A stretch of 21,606 nucleotides of DNA from JBDSSS01 sp963764195 (GTDB taxonomy: Bacteria; Actinomycetota; Actinomycetes; Actinomycetales; Dermatophilaceae): contig CAVXRG010000009.1 in NCBI GenBank assembly GCA_963764195.1, positions 1 through 21,606 on the forward strand. The letters run 5' to 3'. Below the pieces are notes generated by a model that was not told where the DNA came from, made no database searches, and saw only the letters and a program-made list of their open reading frames with translations. Made by a program: the position numbers and the translations under genes. Shown piece by piece: positions 1 to 6,879 of this stretch (positions are counted from its first letter, which is position 1; each line of letters starts with the position of its first letter).

Positions 1-52
1 ACGAGCACGGTGGGCAGCCACAGGTGCGAGGGAAGACCGGGCCTCGAGGTGC

Positions 53-1459
53 TCAGGGCGACTCCCCCGTGGCGCCCACCCAATCGCTGCCTCGACCAGG
101 AGGGCGAGGCAGACCAGCACGAGCGTGACGGCAATCCCCGGAGCTCCGACGACCGAAGGAGCTCCGACGACCCAGCCAGGCTCGCAGGCGAAGCCAACGG
201 TCCATGCTCGACCGCCGTTGCTCGCGCAGGATCCCTCTCCAGAGGATGACGACCAGAAGTGCCGCCCACGGGGCGCCGACGAGGCTCAGCGGCCAGGGCA
301 CCCGCCCCGCCACGGTGTGGAGCAGCGGGGTGAGCCAGGTGAGGACAAAGATGCCGGCCAGCGTCACCCGAGTCGAAGCCGTCCACGCGGTGGCCGCGAG
401 AACAGGAAGCGCCGGGAGCATGAGCACGAGGTCGTAGACCATGACATGTGGTGCGGCGACCACGGTCGTGAACAGCGCCACCGCGAGGCTCATCGGGACC
501 GACAGCGGCCCCCGGAACAGCGTCCGGGCCCCGGGGACGACGAGGGCCAGGCCGGCGAACGTCGCAAGCGCGAGCCACCAGGATGGTCCTCCCGGGCCAC
601 CGACATCCGTGATCCAGGCAGAGGCGCTCACCCCCTTGTACGCTTGGCCACGCTGCACGGCACCCGAGTAGAGGGGGGAGCCCGGCAGGCTCAGCCAGCT
701 GAGGAAGCTGGGGACCCCCACCAGGCTCAGAGACACGACGAGCCAGACCGCGGCCGTGATTGCGAAGGCCCCGAGGGCGCGAAGTCTGCGCTGGGCCAGC
801 AGAAGCACGGGAATCAGGCAGATGAGGTGGGGCTTGATGCATCCGACTGCCAGCACGGCGCCCGCCCCGAGGTCATGGCCCGAGCTGAGGAGCCGCATGC
901 CCCCCACGACGGCCAGCAGGACCAGAGCGGTGTCCTGACCGCCGCCGAGCAGCTCGACCGCAGGGTAGGACGCGAATGTCACCAGCACGAATGTCGGCCA
1001 CCGAGTGTTCAGGACGGGTGGAGCCCATGGACGCAGCAGGTGCAGCGACAGGACCAGAGAGCCTGCCGACAGCCCCGTCCACACGAGGCAGCTGATCTCG
1101 TACGGCAGCAGCGCCAGAGGAGCAAATAGGGCCGCGACGAAGGGTGGCGAGACAAACCATGAGAGCCCGGCGGAGCCCAGGTCCGCATGCTGCAGCGCGG
1201 CTTGGACGCCCGGGTCGTAGAGCTGAGACAGTCGGCCCGTGAGCAGCAGTCGGCCAGCGCTCCACCGAGCCGCGTAGTCGGGCAGGAGAGTCGGAGCGTT
1301 CGGGATCATCCGGGCCAGGACCAGCGCCACGCCCATTGCCACCACGATGATCGAGGGATACACCCTGAGACGCTGTGGGGTCAGGTAGGTGTCGAGCTTC
1401 GCGACAACGCGTGCGCAGGGCGTCGCCACCGACTGTGGCACAGGGCTGGGTGTCGGCAC
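53..1459 (-). CDS. GT87-family (DUF2029) polyprenol-phosphate-dependent membrane glycosyltransferase
   Basis: Multi-pass membrane protein of about 468 aa resembling GT87 (GT-C fold) mannosyl/arabinosyltransferases, which take a sugar from a polyprenyl phosphate donor on the outer face of the membrane. Supporting signs are a first membrane segment followed by LPDYAARW and LYDP (the usual loop with the candidate catalytic Asp), SPPFVAALFAPLALLP, a GGGQDTALVLL segment (family GQ..xLLL pattern) and a KPH motif, with about ten hydrophobic segments. An ATG at 1510 lies inside tadG and has no ribosome site. I prefer the GTG at 1459, because GGTGGAG lies 8 nt upstream and it begins 5 nt after the tadG stop. 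This spacing implies translational coupling to tadG. The last 50 or so residues, after the final membrane segment, are Arg/Ser-rich with atypical codon use and contain a short tandem repeat, so the C-terminus may be out of frame. Substrate is unknown. Confidence 0.75.
   Translation of the reverse strand: MPTPSPVPQSVATPCARVVAKLDTYLTPQRLRVYPSIIVVAMGVALVLARMIPNAPTLLPDYAARWSAGRLLLTGRLSQLYDPGVQAALQHADLGSAGLSWFVSPPFVAALFAPLALLPYEISCLVWTGLSAGSLVLSLHLLRPWAPPVLNTRWPTFVLVTFASYPAVELLGGGQDTALVLLAVVGGMRLLSSGHDLGAGAVLAVGCIKPHLICLIPVLLLAQRRLRALGAFAITAAVWLVVSLSLVGVPSFLSWLSLPGSPLYSGAVQRGQAYKGVSASAWITDVGGPGGPSWWLALATFAGLALVVPGARTLFRGPLSVPMSLAVALFTTVVAAPHVMVYDLVLMLPALPVLAATAWTASTRVTLAGIFVLTWLTPLLHTVAGRVPWPLSLVGAPWAALLVVILWRGILREQRRSSMDRWLRLRAWLGRRSSFGRRSSGDCRHARAGLPRPPGRGSDWVGATGESP
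140..172. repeat. 18-bp-period tandem repeat in the 3' end of the glycosyltransferase gene
   Basis: The 15-mer GGAGCTCCGACGACC occurs at 140-154 and again at 158-172, a period of 18 bp. On the minus strand it encodes two copies of a Gly-Arg-Arg-Ser-Ser unit near the C-terminus. It sits where codon use of the reading frame deteriorates. Confidence 0.75.
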
Positions 1460-1464
1460 TGGAC

Positions 1465-3030
1465 CTACTCCACCAGTCGAACCGGGTTGGCCTCGAGGCT
1501 GGCGGACCATGACGTCGTGTCATTGGGTTGGTTGCCGCTGCCGTAGTCGTACTGCAGCTTGAACCAGCAGGCATTGGGGTCGGCGTCGGCGCAGCTGTAA
1601 CCGGTGGCGATCGGGACCGAGATGATCTGCCACTTGCCGTTGAACGAGCTCGACGCCGTGAACTTGCAGTTCGGCAGTGACGTGACGCGGCCCGAACCGA
1701 CGCAGCCGGTCAACGCGCCGCCGCTCGGGCTGAGGATGGCCACGCTCCCCGACCCCGTGGAGTCGCCGATGTCGAAGAGCTTGACGTTGAGCACCTGACC
1801 TGCGGCAGTGCTCGGCACGCGCGCGAGGAAGAAGGTCGTCCTGGCGCTCGGCAGGTTGGCGTAGATGGCCATCTTCGAGAACCCGGCGATGGAGATCGAG
1901 TCCTTGGCGGTCGTGTCGGTGGAGGAGAAGGCGCGCAGGCCGAAGCGGTTGTGACCCGACGCGGCATCGGTGCCGAGGCCGTTCGTCTTGACCTGGATCA
2001 TGTACTGCCCCGCAGGGGCACTCGTCATCGTGCACAGCGGAGCCCACCGGCGGAAGACGTTGTAGGTCGCCAGAGGGAGCGTCGCAACGTCCGTGAGGTT
2101 GGAGCCCGGGTAGGTCTGGGTGCACCCGCCCACCGCGGGGTAGGACGTGGGGTCCCAAAACGTCGTCGAGGCGCCCGCGGCGCGCACGGTGAACTGGGTG
2201 GTCACCTCGCCACTCCCACCATTGAAACGGACGTCACCGGTGCAGTAGGGACTCGTCGGCCCGGCGGCATACCGGTCGTCGACGGCGCCGGTGCGGTCCT
2301 TTCCCTGCAGCGCGCCGGCGTCGCAGAGGTCGCCGACCGCGACGAAGGCCGGGTCGAAGGCCTCGAAGCGGAGGTTGGCCACCGCTCGCTTGAGCGTGAC
2401 GACGTAGTAGTAGCCGTCGGCGTCGTAGTCGGAGTTCCGTCCGCCGGAGCACCCGTCGACGCCGCTGCCGCACGAGTTGTTCTGGTAGGCGTCCCCGGAG
2501 GCCTTCGATGCAGCGACACTCCCGACATTGGCCCAGAACTGGCCGACCGTGCTGCAGCTGCCGCTGCGGTTGCCCGACTCGGGGTCGTTCCCGAACTCGT
2601 TGCACGGGCTGCCCATCGGAAGAGGGCCGACGTAGTCGGCCATCGCCGTGCGGGTGATCGTCGTCTTCGGAAGTCCGAACATCGGGCCGAAGAAGTTGTC
2701 GACGGTGCGCGTCACCGTCACCCGAAGCCGCGAGGGCTGGTTGCCGATGCTCGTGGAGACCGTGGTCGACTGGACGCCGTTGGCGAAGCCGTTCTGCTTG
2801 GACAGCAGCTGCGCTGTCGAGAAGGCCGTGCTCTGGTCGCCGGGGAGGCTCGGGACCCCGGCGAGGGCAGCCGCGTCCGCCGCCTTCTGGGCCTGGCTCC
2901 CGACGACGTACCAATGTCCGACGTCCACGGTGAGGGCGCACATGCACAGCATCACGGAGCTCATCAGTGCGACGACGATGGCCACAAAGCCGTGCTCGTC
3001 CCGCCGGAGGCGGCGGATCCTGGAGATCAT
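1465..3030 (-). CDS. tadG: TadG-like Flp pilus-assembly protein with large extracytoplasmic domain
   Basis: A 521-aa protein with a short basic N-terminus, then a pilin-like hydrophobic segment (HGFVAIVVALMSS, residues about 13-40) and the conserved VDVGHWYVVGSQAQKAADAAALAG stretch, split here as VDVGHWYVVG and KAADAAALAG, of the TadE/G-like family. The segment lacks the Glu at +5 seen in true pilins, as is usual for TadG. The rest (about 440 aa) is a Ser/Thr/Gly-rich ectodomain with 12 cysteines and an Asp-rich patch (SDYDADGYYYV), suggesting disulfide-bonded beta domains outside the cell. The start is the ATG at 3030, which overlaps the tadE stop as ATGA; the longer upstream extension is a shadow of tadE. 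TadG proteins are thought to anchor or cap the pilus or act in adhesion; the precise role here is inferred. Confidence 0.85.
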   Translation of the reverse strand: MISRIRRLRRDEHGFVAIVVALMSSVMLCMCALTVDVGHWYVVGSQAQKAADAAALAGVPSLPGDQSTAFSTAQLLSKQNGFANGVQSTTVSTSIGNQPSRLRVTVTRTVDNFFGPMFGLPKTTITRTAMADYVGPLPMGSPCNEFGNDPESGNRSGSCSTVGQFWANVGSVAASKASGDAYQNNSCGSGVDGCSGGRNSDYDADGYYYVVTLKRAVANLRFEAFDPAFVAVGDLCDAGALQGKDRTGAVDDRYAAGPTSPYCTGDVRFNGGSGEVTTQFTVRAAGASTTFWDPTSYPAVGGCTQTYPGSNLTDVATLPLATYNVFRRWAPLCTMTSAPAGQYMIQVKTNGLGTDAASGHNRFGLRAFSSTDTTAKDSISIAGFSKMAIYANLPSARTTFFLARVPSTAAGQVLNVKLFDIGDSTGSGSVAILSPSGGALTGCVGSGRVTSLPNCKFTASSSFNGKWQIISVPIATGYSCADADPNACWFKLQYDYGSGNQPNDTTSWSASLEANPVRLVE

Positions 3031-3623
3031 CGACAGCCACTCGTGACGGGCACCGGTTCCAGTGCCATGACGACGTGTTCGCGCAGCGTCATCGTCCGGA
3101 AGAACAGCCCGCTGACCGCTTGGTGCTCCACCTCCAGGTAGACGCCGATGGTGTCGTGGAGGGGGTCGCCGGGGCAGGCGTTCTGGGACAGGGCAGTCCA
3201 TGAGCTCGCGATCTCAACGAAGGTCTTCGAGCCCGCGTCCCACCGGTAGGTGATGCACGACGTGCACGAGGTGAACGCGCTGCCACCGCCGCGAGGGTAG
3301 CCGGCGGAGTCGGACTTGTAGACCCACATCTTCGTGACTCCCGTCATGTCGAGGGCGGTGCTCCCCTCGGCCACGGCCGCCGCGGTGTCGGCGCCGAACG
3401 TGCCGACCCGGGGCTCGGCAGACGCGGTGCGGGCTCCGGCCCGCACCGCGGACGACATGGTGAGCTGGTCCTTGAAGACCAAGCCGTACTCGATGAGGCC
3501 GAGCACCAGCGAGAGGATGACGGGCAGGAGCAGGGCGGCCTCGACCGCCACGCTGCCTCGATCACGATCCGTGCGGCGCCATCGCGCGTTCCTCTGCGTA
3601 GGCACCAGGCCCACCCCTCCCAT
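3027..3623 (-). CDS. tadE: TadE-family pilus assembly pseudopilin
   Basis: A 198-aa protein with a basic N-terminus, then RGSVAVEAALLLPVILSLVLG (residues about 22-42): a class III-like prepilin signal with cleavage predicted after Gly23 and Glu at +5, followed by a membrane helix and IEYGLVFKDQLTMSSAVRAG, typical of the TadE family (PF07811). Four cysteines lie in the external part (SCTSC, NACPGD, SGCR). It is probably processed by the prepilin peptidase encoded just upstream and works as a minor pseudopilin of the Tad pilus. The ATG at 3623 is used; GTG codons at 3614 or 3605 are alternatives, the latter having GGGAGG ahead of it. Its stop overlaps the tadG start by 4 nt. Confidence 0.88.
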   Translation of the reverse strand: MGGVGLVPTQRNARWRRTDRDRGSVAVEAALLLPVILSLVLGLIEYGLVFKDQLTMSSAVRAGARTASAEPRVGTFGADTAAAVAEGSTALDMTGVTKMWVYKSDSAGYPRGGGSAFTSCTSCITYRWDAGSKTFVEIASSWTALSQNACPGDPLHDTIGVYLEVEHQAVSGLFFRTMTLREHVVMALEPVPVTSGCR

Positions 3624-3651
3624 GGTCTCTCTGGGCCGAGGGTAGAGGACT

Positions 3652-3681
3652 CATATGGTTGATTTGGTAAGAATCGGTCAA
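3652..3681 (-). promoter_or_regulatory. candidate promoter for tadE-tadG-glycosyltransferase
   Basis: In the unusually AT-rich 73-nt gap between the prepilin peptidase stop and tadE, the minus strand reads TTGACC (3681-3676), an 18-nt spacer, then CATATG (3657-3652). The -35 match is good and the -10 weak. It would give a leader of about 20 nt before the tadE ATG. Read-through from the peptidase gene is equally possible. Confidence 0.35.
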
Positions 3682-3696
3682 AGTGCCTAATTGCTG

Positions 3697-4365
3697 TCAA
3701 GCGACGACCGCGGGCAGCCAGACGATCGTGGCCAGGGCGCTGGCAACCATCACGGGACCGTAGGCGAACTCGCCCCTGCGGTCGGCGCGTCTCGTCACCA
3801 GCAGTCCGGCCGCGACGACTCCGCCGAGGACGAAGGTGCCCAAGGCTGCGACCGTGGCGTGCTGCCAGCTGAGCCATCCGAGGAGCAGCCCGAGCAGCCC
3901 GGCCAGCTTGACGTCGCCGAAGCCCATCCCCCCGGAGGGGGCCACGAGCAGCAGCACGAAGAAGACCGTGAAGAGTGCCGCGCCGGCCAGGACGGCCCGC
4001 ACCAGCGCCGCGAGGTCTGCCGTGGCGAGCGAGCAGGCTCCGAGGAGGATGACGAGCGCGGGATAGGCCGGGAGCTGGATGGCGTCCGGTAGGCGGTGCA
4101 CGTCGAGGTCGATCGCGGCGAGGACCAGCAGCAGCCACGAGCACGCGACGTAGGTGACGGCGACGAGTGGGCTCGTGGCGACGGTCGCCCACCACACGAG
4201 ACCGCCGACCAGTGCCGTCGCCGGCACGAGCCAGCCGACGAATCGGTCTGGTAGATGACGCTCCTCGGCCTGGCGGTAGGAGCGGGCGCCGAGGACTCGC
4301 CCGATCAGCATGCCCGCGAGGGCGCCCGCGGCAGTGGCGACGAGTGCGCCGGTGGTGGGTGTCAC
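3697..4365 (-). CDS. tadV: type IV prepilin peptidase (TadV/CpaA-type, A24 aspartic peptidase)
   Basis: A polytopic membrane protein of 222 aa with the two aspartate sites of A24 prepilin peptidases: Asp86 in AAIDLDVHRLPD and Asp151 in GGMGFGDVKLAG. It should cleave the leader of Flp and of the pseudopilin TadE after Gly. The zinc-binding Cys motif and methyltransferase domain of PilD-type enzymes are absent, as in Tad-associated peptidases. The GTG at 4365 is chosen because GAGAGA precedes it by about 6 nt and the first helix begins directly after; an ATG at 4434 has no clear ribosome site and would add a non-conserved, Arg-rich extension. It heads the leftward arm, divergent from flp. Confidence 0.85.
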   Translation of the reverse strand: MTPTTGALVATAAGALAGMLIGRVLGARSYRQAEERHLPDRFVGWLVPATALVGGLVWWATVATSPLVAVTYVACSWLLLVLAAIDLDVHRLPDAIQLPAYPALVILLGACSLATADLAALVRAVLAGAALFTVFFVLLLVAPSGGMGFGDVKLAGLLGLLLGWLSWQHATVAALGTFVLGGVVAAGLLVTRRADRRGEFAYGPVMVASALATIVWLPAVVA

Positions 4366-4530
4366 GGGGGTCTCTCGTCGGCGGTGTCGGAGGCTCGAAC
4401 GTGTGGCTGAAGTCCAAGGTTCTACTATTTCCATCCAATTTACGCGCTTTCTGGGACAGAAGTCCGTTTCGTTCCTAATGTTCCCCTCGTCGGGCCCGCA
4501 CCGGGTGGGCCACCGTCGGGAGGGAACCCC
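4366..4530. promoter_or_regulatory. divergent promoter region between prepilin peptidase and flp
   Basis: This 165-nt gap contains the most AT-rich stretch in the Tad locus (about 4420-4482). Rightward candidate for flp: -35 GGGACA (4453-4458), 17-nt spacer, -10 TAATGT (4476-4481). Leftward candidate for the peptidase: -10 TAAATT (4442-4437) with a weak -35 CGGACT 18 nt upstream. A strong ribosome site, GGGAGGG (4518-4524), serves flp. Individual boxes are tentative; that the region drives both arms is better supported by layout. Confidence 0.45.
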
Positions 4531-4707
4531 ATGACCACGCTCGCTGCCAAGATCCAGACCCGCGTCAACATGAACAAGGACCGCGGTGCCACCGCCGTCG
4601 AGTACGGCCTGATGGTCGCCCTCATCGCCGTCGCGATCATCGTCGCCGTCACGACTCTCGGAACGAAGCTCACCGGTCTCTTCGACAGCGTCAGCAACAA
4701 GGTCTGA
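4531..4707 (+). CDS. flp: Flp/Fap-type major pilin (Tad pilus subunit)
   Basis: A 58-aa protein, MTTLAAKIQT then RVNMNKDRGATAVEYGLMVA, followed by a hydrophobic helix (ALIAVAIIVAV) and a short tail ending SVSNKV. The class IVb signal is plain: cleavage predicted after Gly19, Glu24 at +5 and Tyr25 at +6, in the family pattern G/ATAVEYGL. The mature pilin would be only 39 residues, typical of Flp. The ribosome site GGGAGGG is strong, in line with a highly expressed structural subunit. It is the first gene of the rightward Tad arm and is separated from cpaB by 220 nt containing a strong stem-loop, so it may be transcribed partly as its own unit. Confidence 0.95.
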   Translation: MTTLAAKIQTRVNMNKDRGATAVEYGLMVALIAVAIIVAVTTLGTKLTGLFDSVSNKV

Positions 4708-4725
4708 CGCGCCTTGCTGGGTGCC

Positions 4726-4753
4726 GCGGCGGCTGAGGCGTCTCAGCCGCCGC
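4726..4753 (+). terminator. 12-bp perfect stem-loop after flp (terminator or attenuator)
   Basis: GCGGCGGCTGAG (4726-4737), a 4-nt loop and CTCAGCCGCCGC (4742-4753) form a perfect 12-bp stem beginning 18 nt after the flp stop. No T-run follows. It could end or attenuate transcription, or protect the 3' end of flp mRNA, raising pilin levels above the downstream machinery. Confidence 0.7.
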
Positions 4754-4927
4754 TCACGACACGTCGACCGCGGGCTGGTGAGAGACGACCGGATTGCGTG
4801 GGTCCCATGGGGCTCGTGTGAATCGGGGCGCAGGTGAGACACCCATCCCGTCCCAGCGTCTTGCTCAACCCGCCGGTCCGCGCCTGCGGACCGACCACCC
4901 CGACAGACCCGACCTAGGACCTCATCG
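4754..4927 (+). other. non-coding spacer between flp and cpaB with a second hairpin
   Basis: No convincing gene is visible. A 7-bp hairpin, GGTCCGC (4875-4881), loop GCCT, GCGGACC (4886-4892), lies 35 nt before cpaB. AGGA at about 4916-4919 is the likely cpaB ribosome site. No clear -35/-10 pair is seen, so whether cpaB has its own promoter is open. Confidence 0.4.
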
Positions 4928-5710
4928 ATGAACCGTCGCCTCCTCGCCGCGCTCGTGGCCCTGCTCCTCGCCGCTGCCGGCGGTGGCCTGGTCATCGTCT
5001 ACGCGAAGAACGCCGACCAGCGGGCCCTCGCGGGTGCCAGCCCGGCGGGCGTGTGGGTCGCCCAGCAGCTCATCCCCCTCGGCACCTCCCTCAAGGACGC
5101 CGAGCAGACGGGGCTGCTCGTGCACACGCAGGTGGCCGCCCAGGCCGTCCCGGCCGGATCGCTGGCCGAGATCGACGCCACCAACGAGTCCCTGCTCGCG
5201 CTGTCGGACGTCCAACCGGGCGAGTACGTCCTCAGCGCGCGCTTCGGGACTGCTCCGACCGCTGAGAAGGCCATCGAGGTCCCTGCCGGTCAGCTCGCGG
5301 TGTCGGTGGAGCTCGCCGACCCGGCCCGGGTGGGGACCTTCGTCACCCCGGGCTCGCACATCGCGATCTACTCGTCCTACAAGATCAAGGCACTCGGTGA
5401 CGACGCGCGCTCGAAGAAGATCAACGACAACGACATCAAGGGCACGAGCATCCTGCTCGACGACGCTCTCGTCATCGGTGTCGGGAGCTCGTCCCTCGCG
5501 GCGCCGACGAAGGCAGAGGGTGATGCTGCGCCGGCCGCGGACACCCCCGGGTTCCTCGTCACGGTGTCGGTGCCACCGGCCGATGCCGTCCGCCTCATCC
5601 ACGGCATCGCGAACTACACCCTGTATGCCGCTCTGCGCGGTTCAGGTGTCAAGATCGACCCCAAGCTGGAGGCCAACGACCTCAACCTGTTCCCCGCGGC
5701 GACGCCATGA
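4928..5710 (+). CDS. cpaB: Flp pilus assembly protein CpaB/RcpC (SAF domain)
   Basis: A 260-aa protein with one N-terminal membrane helix (residues about 5-26), then a SAF-like region (about 41-105: VWVAQQLIPLGTSL, LSDVQPGEYVLSARF) and an RcpC/CpaB domain (about 116-240: VPAGQLAVSVELADP, PGSHIAIYSS, PGFLVTVSVPPADAVRL). In proteobacteria CpaB/RcpC is periplasmic and works with the secretin; here, without a secretin, the domain would lie outside the membrane and may interact with peptidoglycan or stabilise the pilus, which is inference. AGGA lies about 8 nt before the ATG. The stop overlaps the cpaE start (ATGA), so the two are translationally coupled. Confidence 0.85.
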   Translation: MNRRLLAALVALLLAAAGGGLVIVYAKNADQRALAGASPAGVWVAQQLIPLGTSLKDAEQTGLLVHTQVAAQAVPAGSLAEIDATNESLLALSDVQPGEYVLSARFGTAPTAEKAIEVPAGQLAVSVELADPARVGTFVTPGSHIAIYSSYKIKALGDDARSKKINDNDIKGTSILLDDALVIGVGSSSLAAPTKAEGDAAPAADTPGFLVTVSVPPADAVRLIHGIANYTLYAALRGSGVKIDPKLEANDLNLFPAATP

Positions 5711-6879
5711 CGATTCTGTGGGACGCGGACCCGGCGGCGTTGGACAGCTACCGCTATGCACTGGGAGCGGACGTCGAGCTGATCCAATCAGGGCCTCGTG
5801 TCTCCCGGGTCCTCGGTGAGAACCCGGCGCACACGCTCGTCGTCATCGGTCCTGATGTCGACCTCGAGGAGGCCTGCGAGCTGGCGGACCTGGAGCGGGT
5901 CGAGCGCCCCGAGGTCGGGGTCATCCTGCTCCGTCACCGGCTCGAAGTGGCCGTGCTCGGCCGCGCCCTTCGTGGCGGGATCCGTGAGGTGGTCCAGGCG
6001 GACGACAGGACCGCGCTGGCTGATGCCGTCCGCCGTAGTCGGGTCCTGACCGCGCAGCTGCACGGTCACCAGTCCGGTGCCGACACGCGTGACGCCAAGG
6101 TCATCACCGTGTTCTCGGCCAAGGGCGGCGTGGGCAAGACCACGCTGTCCACGAACATCGCTTCATACCTGGCCAGCATGCACGCTCGGACCTTGCTCAT
6201 CGACCTCGACCTGATGTTCGGGGACGTCGCCATCAGCCTCCAGCTCGTGCCGACCAGCTCCATCCGCGATCTCGTGGCCATGGGTGGCCACCTCGACCGC
6301 GAGGGGCTCGCCTCGGTCCTCACGACCGACGCCACCAGTGGCCTGCAGGTGCTCGCCGCGCCGGAGGACCCCGGCGAGGCGGAACGGATCCCGGCCGCCC
6401 TCATCGCTGAGATCCTGCGCGTCGCGAAACCCGACTACGACTACATCGTCATCGACACCCCGCCGTCCTTCACGGAGCAGGTCCTCACCGCCTTCGACTC
6501 GAGCGATCTCACACTGCTCATCGCCACGCTCGACATCCCGGCCATCAAGAACCTCCGGGTCGCGATCAGCACCCTCGACACCCTGGGCACCGCCCCGGAT
6601 GCGCGCTGCATCGTCCTCAACCGGTCGGACACCAAGGTCGGCCTCACGGCCGAGGACGTGGAGAACGCGCTCAAGGCACCAATCGCGGTGAGCATCCCGA
6701 GCAACCTCGCGGTGCCGGCCTCGACCAACCGGGGGGTCGCGATCATCCTGTCGGAGCCGAGGTCACCGGTCTCCCTCGCGATCCGCGATCTCGCGGACAC
6801 GGAGATCAGACGTCGCTTCGGTGAGCAGCTGCGCAACGGCGTCAAACGCAACTTCAGCCTCCTGCGGGGCAGGAAGTGA
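5707..6879 (+). CDS. cpaE: CpaE/TadZ-like pilus assembly ATPase (MinD/ParA family)
   Basis: A 390-aa protein. Residues about 1-120 resemble a degenerate response-regulator receiver (ELADLERVERPEVGVILL, then GIREVVQADD), as in CpaE/TadZ. Residues 131-380 are a MinD/ParA ATPase: deviant Walker A KGGVGKTT (139-146), the LLIDLDLMFGD signature (about 173-183) and VIDTPPS (about 248-254). CpaE/TadZ proteins localise the Tad machine, often to a cell pole. It is flanked by ATGA overlap with cpaB and GTGA overlap with tadA, placing it firmly in the pilus operon. Confidence 0.88.
   Translation: MTILWDADPAALDSYRYALGADVELIQSGPRVSRVLGENPAHTLVVIGPDVDLEEACELADLERVERPEVGVILLRHRLEVAVLGRALRGGIREVVQADDRTALADAVRRSRVLTAQLHGHQSGADTRDAKVITVFSAKGGVGKTTLSTNIASYLASMHARTLLIDLDLMFGDVAISLQLVPTSSIRDLVAMGGHLDREGLASVLTTDATSGLQVLAAPEDPGEAERIPAALIAEILRVAKPDYDYIVIDTPPSFTEQVLTAFDSSDLTLLIATLDIPAIKNLRVAISTLDTLGTAPDARCIVLNRSDTKVGLTAEDVENALKAPIAVSIPSNLAVPASTNRGVAIILSEPRSPVSLAIRDLADTEIRRRFGEQLRNGVKRNFSLLRGRK

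Noticed and set aside
125..1129. Long plus-strand frame opposite the glycosyltransferase gene
   Set aside because: Composition is Arg/Pro/Gln-rich with no domain; it is the antisense shadow of a GC-rich gene with clear membrane topology.
1951..3141. Long plus-strand frame opposite tadG/tadE
   Set aside because: Low-complexity Arg/Val/Gly product without family features; the opposite strand carries recognisable TadG and TadE.
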